Below are positions 5,899 to 6,823 of a DNA stretch of 6,823 bases, piece by piece. Source of the stretch: an uncultured Eubacterium sp. (GTDB lineage Bacteria > Bacillota > Clostridia > Lachnospirales > CAG-274); assembly GCA_900543365.1 (NCBI GenBank), contig UQRG01000084.1:1-6823 (forward strand), given 5' to 3'. The notes beneath the pieces were generated by a model, which was not told the DNA's origin, ran no database searches, and saw only the letters and a list, made by a program, of their open reading frames with translations. Each line of letters opens with the position of its first letter. The stretch's first letter is position 1. The position numbers and the translations under genes were made by a program.

Positions 5899-6750
5899 AT
5901 GGCAAATATTATTGATGGTAAAGCTATATCTATGGATATAAAAAATGAGGTAAAAGAAGATGCAAGAACTTTAAAGGCTAGGGGTATTGAGCCTTGTCTT
6001 GCTGTAATTCTTGTTGGTGAAAATCCTGCCAGTCAGGTTTATGTTAGAAACAAGAAAAAGGCTTGTGAATATTGTGGTATTAAGTCATTAAGTTATGAAT
6101 TAAGTGCTGAAACTACAGAAGAAGAACTTTTAAGCTTAATTGATGAGTTAAATAATAACAAGGAGTGTAATGGTATCCTTGTTCAGCTTCCATTACCTAA
6201 GCATATTGATGAAAATAAGGTTTTGTTAAGAATACTTCCGGAAAAAGATGTTGATGGTTTTCATCCTTACAATGTAGGGCTTTTAAGTATAGGTAAGGCT
6301 GATTTAAAGGCTTGTACACCTGCTGGTTGTATTGAGCTTATTAAAAGAAGTGGTGTTGATATTACCAGTAAAAATTGTGTTGTAGTTGGTAGAAGTAATA
6401 TTGTTGGCAAGCCTGTTGGTATGCTTTTACTTGCTGAAAATGGTACTGTAACTACTTGCCATTCTAAAACTAAGGATATTAAGGCTGTTTGTCAAGAGGC
6501 AGATATTATTGTGGCTGCTGTTGGTATTCCTAAATTTGTTAAGGGTGATATGGTTAAGGAAGGTGTTGTTGTTATTGATGTAGGCATTAATAGAATGGAT
6601 AACGGCAAACTTTGTGGTGATGTTGACTTTGATGAAGTTGAAAAGAAAGCATCTTACATAACTCCCGTTCCTGGTGGAGTTGGTCCTATGACTATTGCTA
6701 TGCTTATGAATAACTGTATTGTGGCTTGTAAAAAGCAAAATAATTTATAA
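5899..6750 (+). CDS. folD: Bifunctional methylene-THF dehydrogenase / methenyl-THF cyclohydrolase
   Basis: FolD oxidises 5,10-methylene-tetrahydrofolate with NADP+ and hydrolyses the resulting methenyl form to 10-formyl-tetrahydrofolate, reversibly, in the cytoplasm. The protein has 283 residues, the usual size. The catalytic set expected from E. coli FolD (Tyr50, Lys54, Gln98, Asp121) is present as Tyr48 and Lys52 in YVRNKKKAC, Gln96 in ILVQLPLP and Asp119 in EKDVDGFHP. The dinucleotide-binding domain has VVVGRSNIVGKPVG (161-174). The C-terminal signature TPVPGGVGPMTIAMLM is intact at 255-270. It takes methylene-THF to the product made by Fhs, so the two enzymes link formate with the methylene-THF pool. 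It is separated from the lipoprotein gene by a terminator-like hairpin only 20 nt upstream of its ATG. No terminator follows it within the window. Confidence 0.97.
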   Translation: MANIIDGKAISMDIKNEVKEDARTLKARGIEPCLAVILVGENPASQVYVRNKKKACEYCGIKSLSYELSAETTEEELLSLIDELNNNKECNGILVQLPLPKHIDENKVLLRILPEKDVDGFHPYNVGLLSIGKADLKACTPAGCIELIKRSGVDITSKNCVVVGRSNIVGKPVGMLLLAENGTVTTCHSKTKDIKAVCQEADIIVAAVGIPKFVKGDMVKEGVVVIDVGINRMDNGKLCGDVDFDEVEKKASYITPVPGGVGPMTIAMLMNNCIVACKKQNNL

Positions 6751-6823
6751 TTTGTTTACCAATATATTTATAATGTTTTAATGTACATTCTATGTTAAAT
6801 TTAAATTATATAGAAGTTGTAAA
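6751..6823. other. AT-rich tail of the window without a recognisable gene
   Basis: These 73 bases after folD hold no open frame of note and no clear terminator hairpin. A TATAAT occurs at 6769-6774 but lacks a -35 box at the right distance. Nothing further can be supported. Confidence 0.6.

Noticed and set aside
6427..6738. 103-residue minus-strand open frame inside folD
   Set aside because: It is antisense to the conserved C-terminal domain of FolD and has no recognisable features.

Overview
The window is AT-rich DNA (roughly one third G+C) with strong GGAGG-type ribosome binding sites, AGA/TTA-rich codon use and consensus -35/-10 promoters. Its genes are a formate-tetrahydrofolate ligase, a FolD, an NfeD-SPFH pair, a low-molecular-weight protein tyrosine phosphatase and a DUF5050-like lipoprotein. 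Together these point to a low-G+C anaerobe of the Bacillota, class Clostridia (Lachnospiraceae- or Eubacterium-like). The genus cannot be named from this sequence. No stretch over 300 bases lacks a gene; all intergenic gaps are under 150 bases.

Left part (1-904, minus strand): two translationally coupled genes read leftward out of the window. The first is a 153-residue lysine/asparagine-rich helical protein that I do not recognise. The second, cut by the window edge, matches the N-terminal domain of PBSX XkdP-like phage tail/baseplate LysM proteins. This looks like the head of a phage-tail-type operon, but no sheath, tube or long tape-measure gene lies ahead of it. A divergent spacer (905-1051) holds promoters for both directions and a 35-bp imperfect dyad over the leftward -35.

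Middle part (1052-3002, plus strand): nfeD and an SPFH-family (QmcA/stomatin-type) gene form a compact membrane-microdomain operon that ends at a hairpin. A low-molecular-weight protein tyrosine phosphatase follows. Its reading frame is open, but eleven residues in its middle appear to be read out of frame between two compensating one-base lesions.

Right part (3134-6750, plus strand): fhs (formate-tetrahydrofolate ligase) has a near-consensus promoter and is followed 12 nt later by a DUF5050-like beta-propeller lipoprotein gene. A Rho-independent terminator or attenuator comes next, then folD. Fhs and FolD together interconvert formate, 10-formyl-, methenyl- and methylene-tetrahydrofolate, i.e. 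the one-carbon supply for purines, thymidylate and possibly acetogenic metabolism. The lipoprotein has no obvious link to this pathway.

Most of the window is ordinary chromosomal housekeeping. The points worth a second look are the frameshifted phosphatase, the headless tail-type operon with its dyad operator, and the terminator placed immediately before folD.
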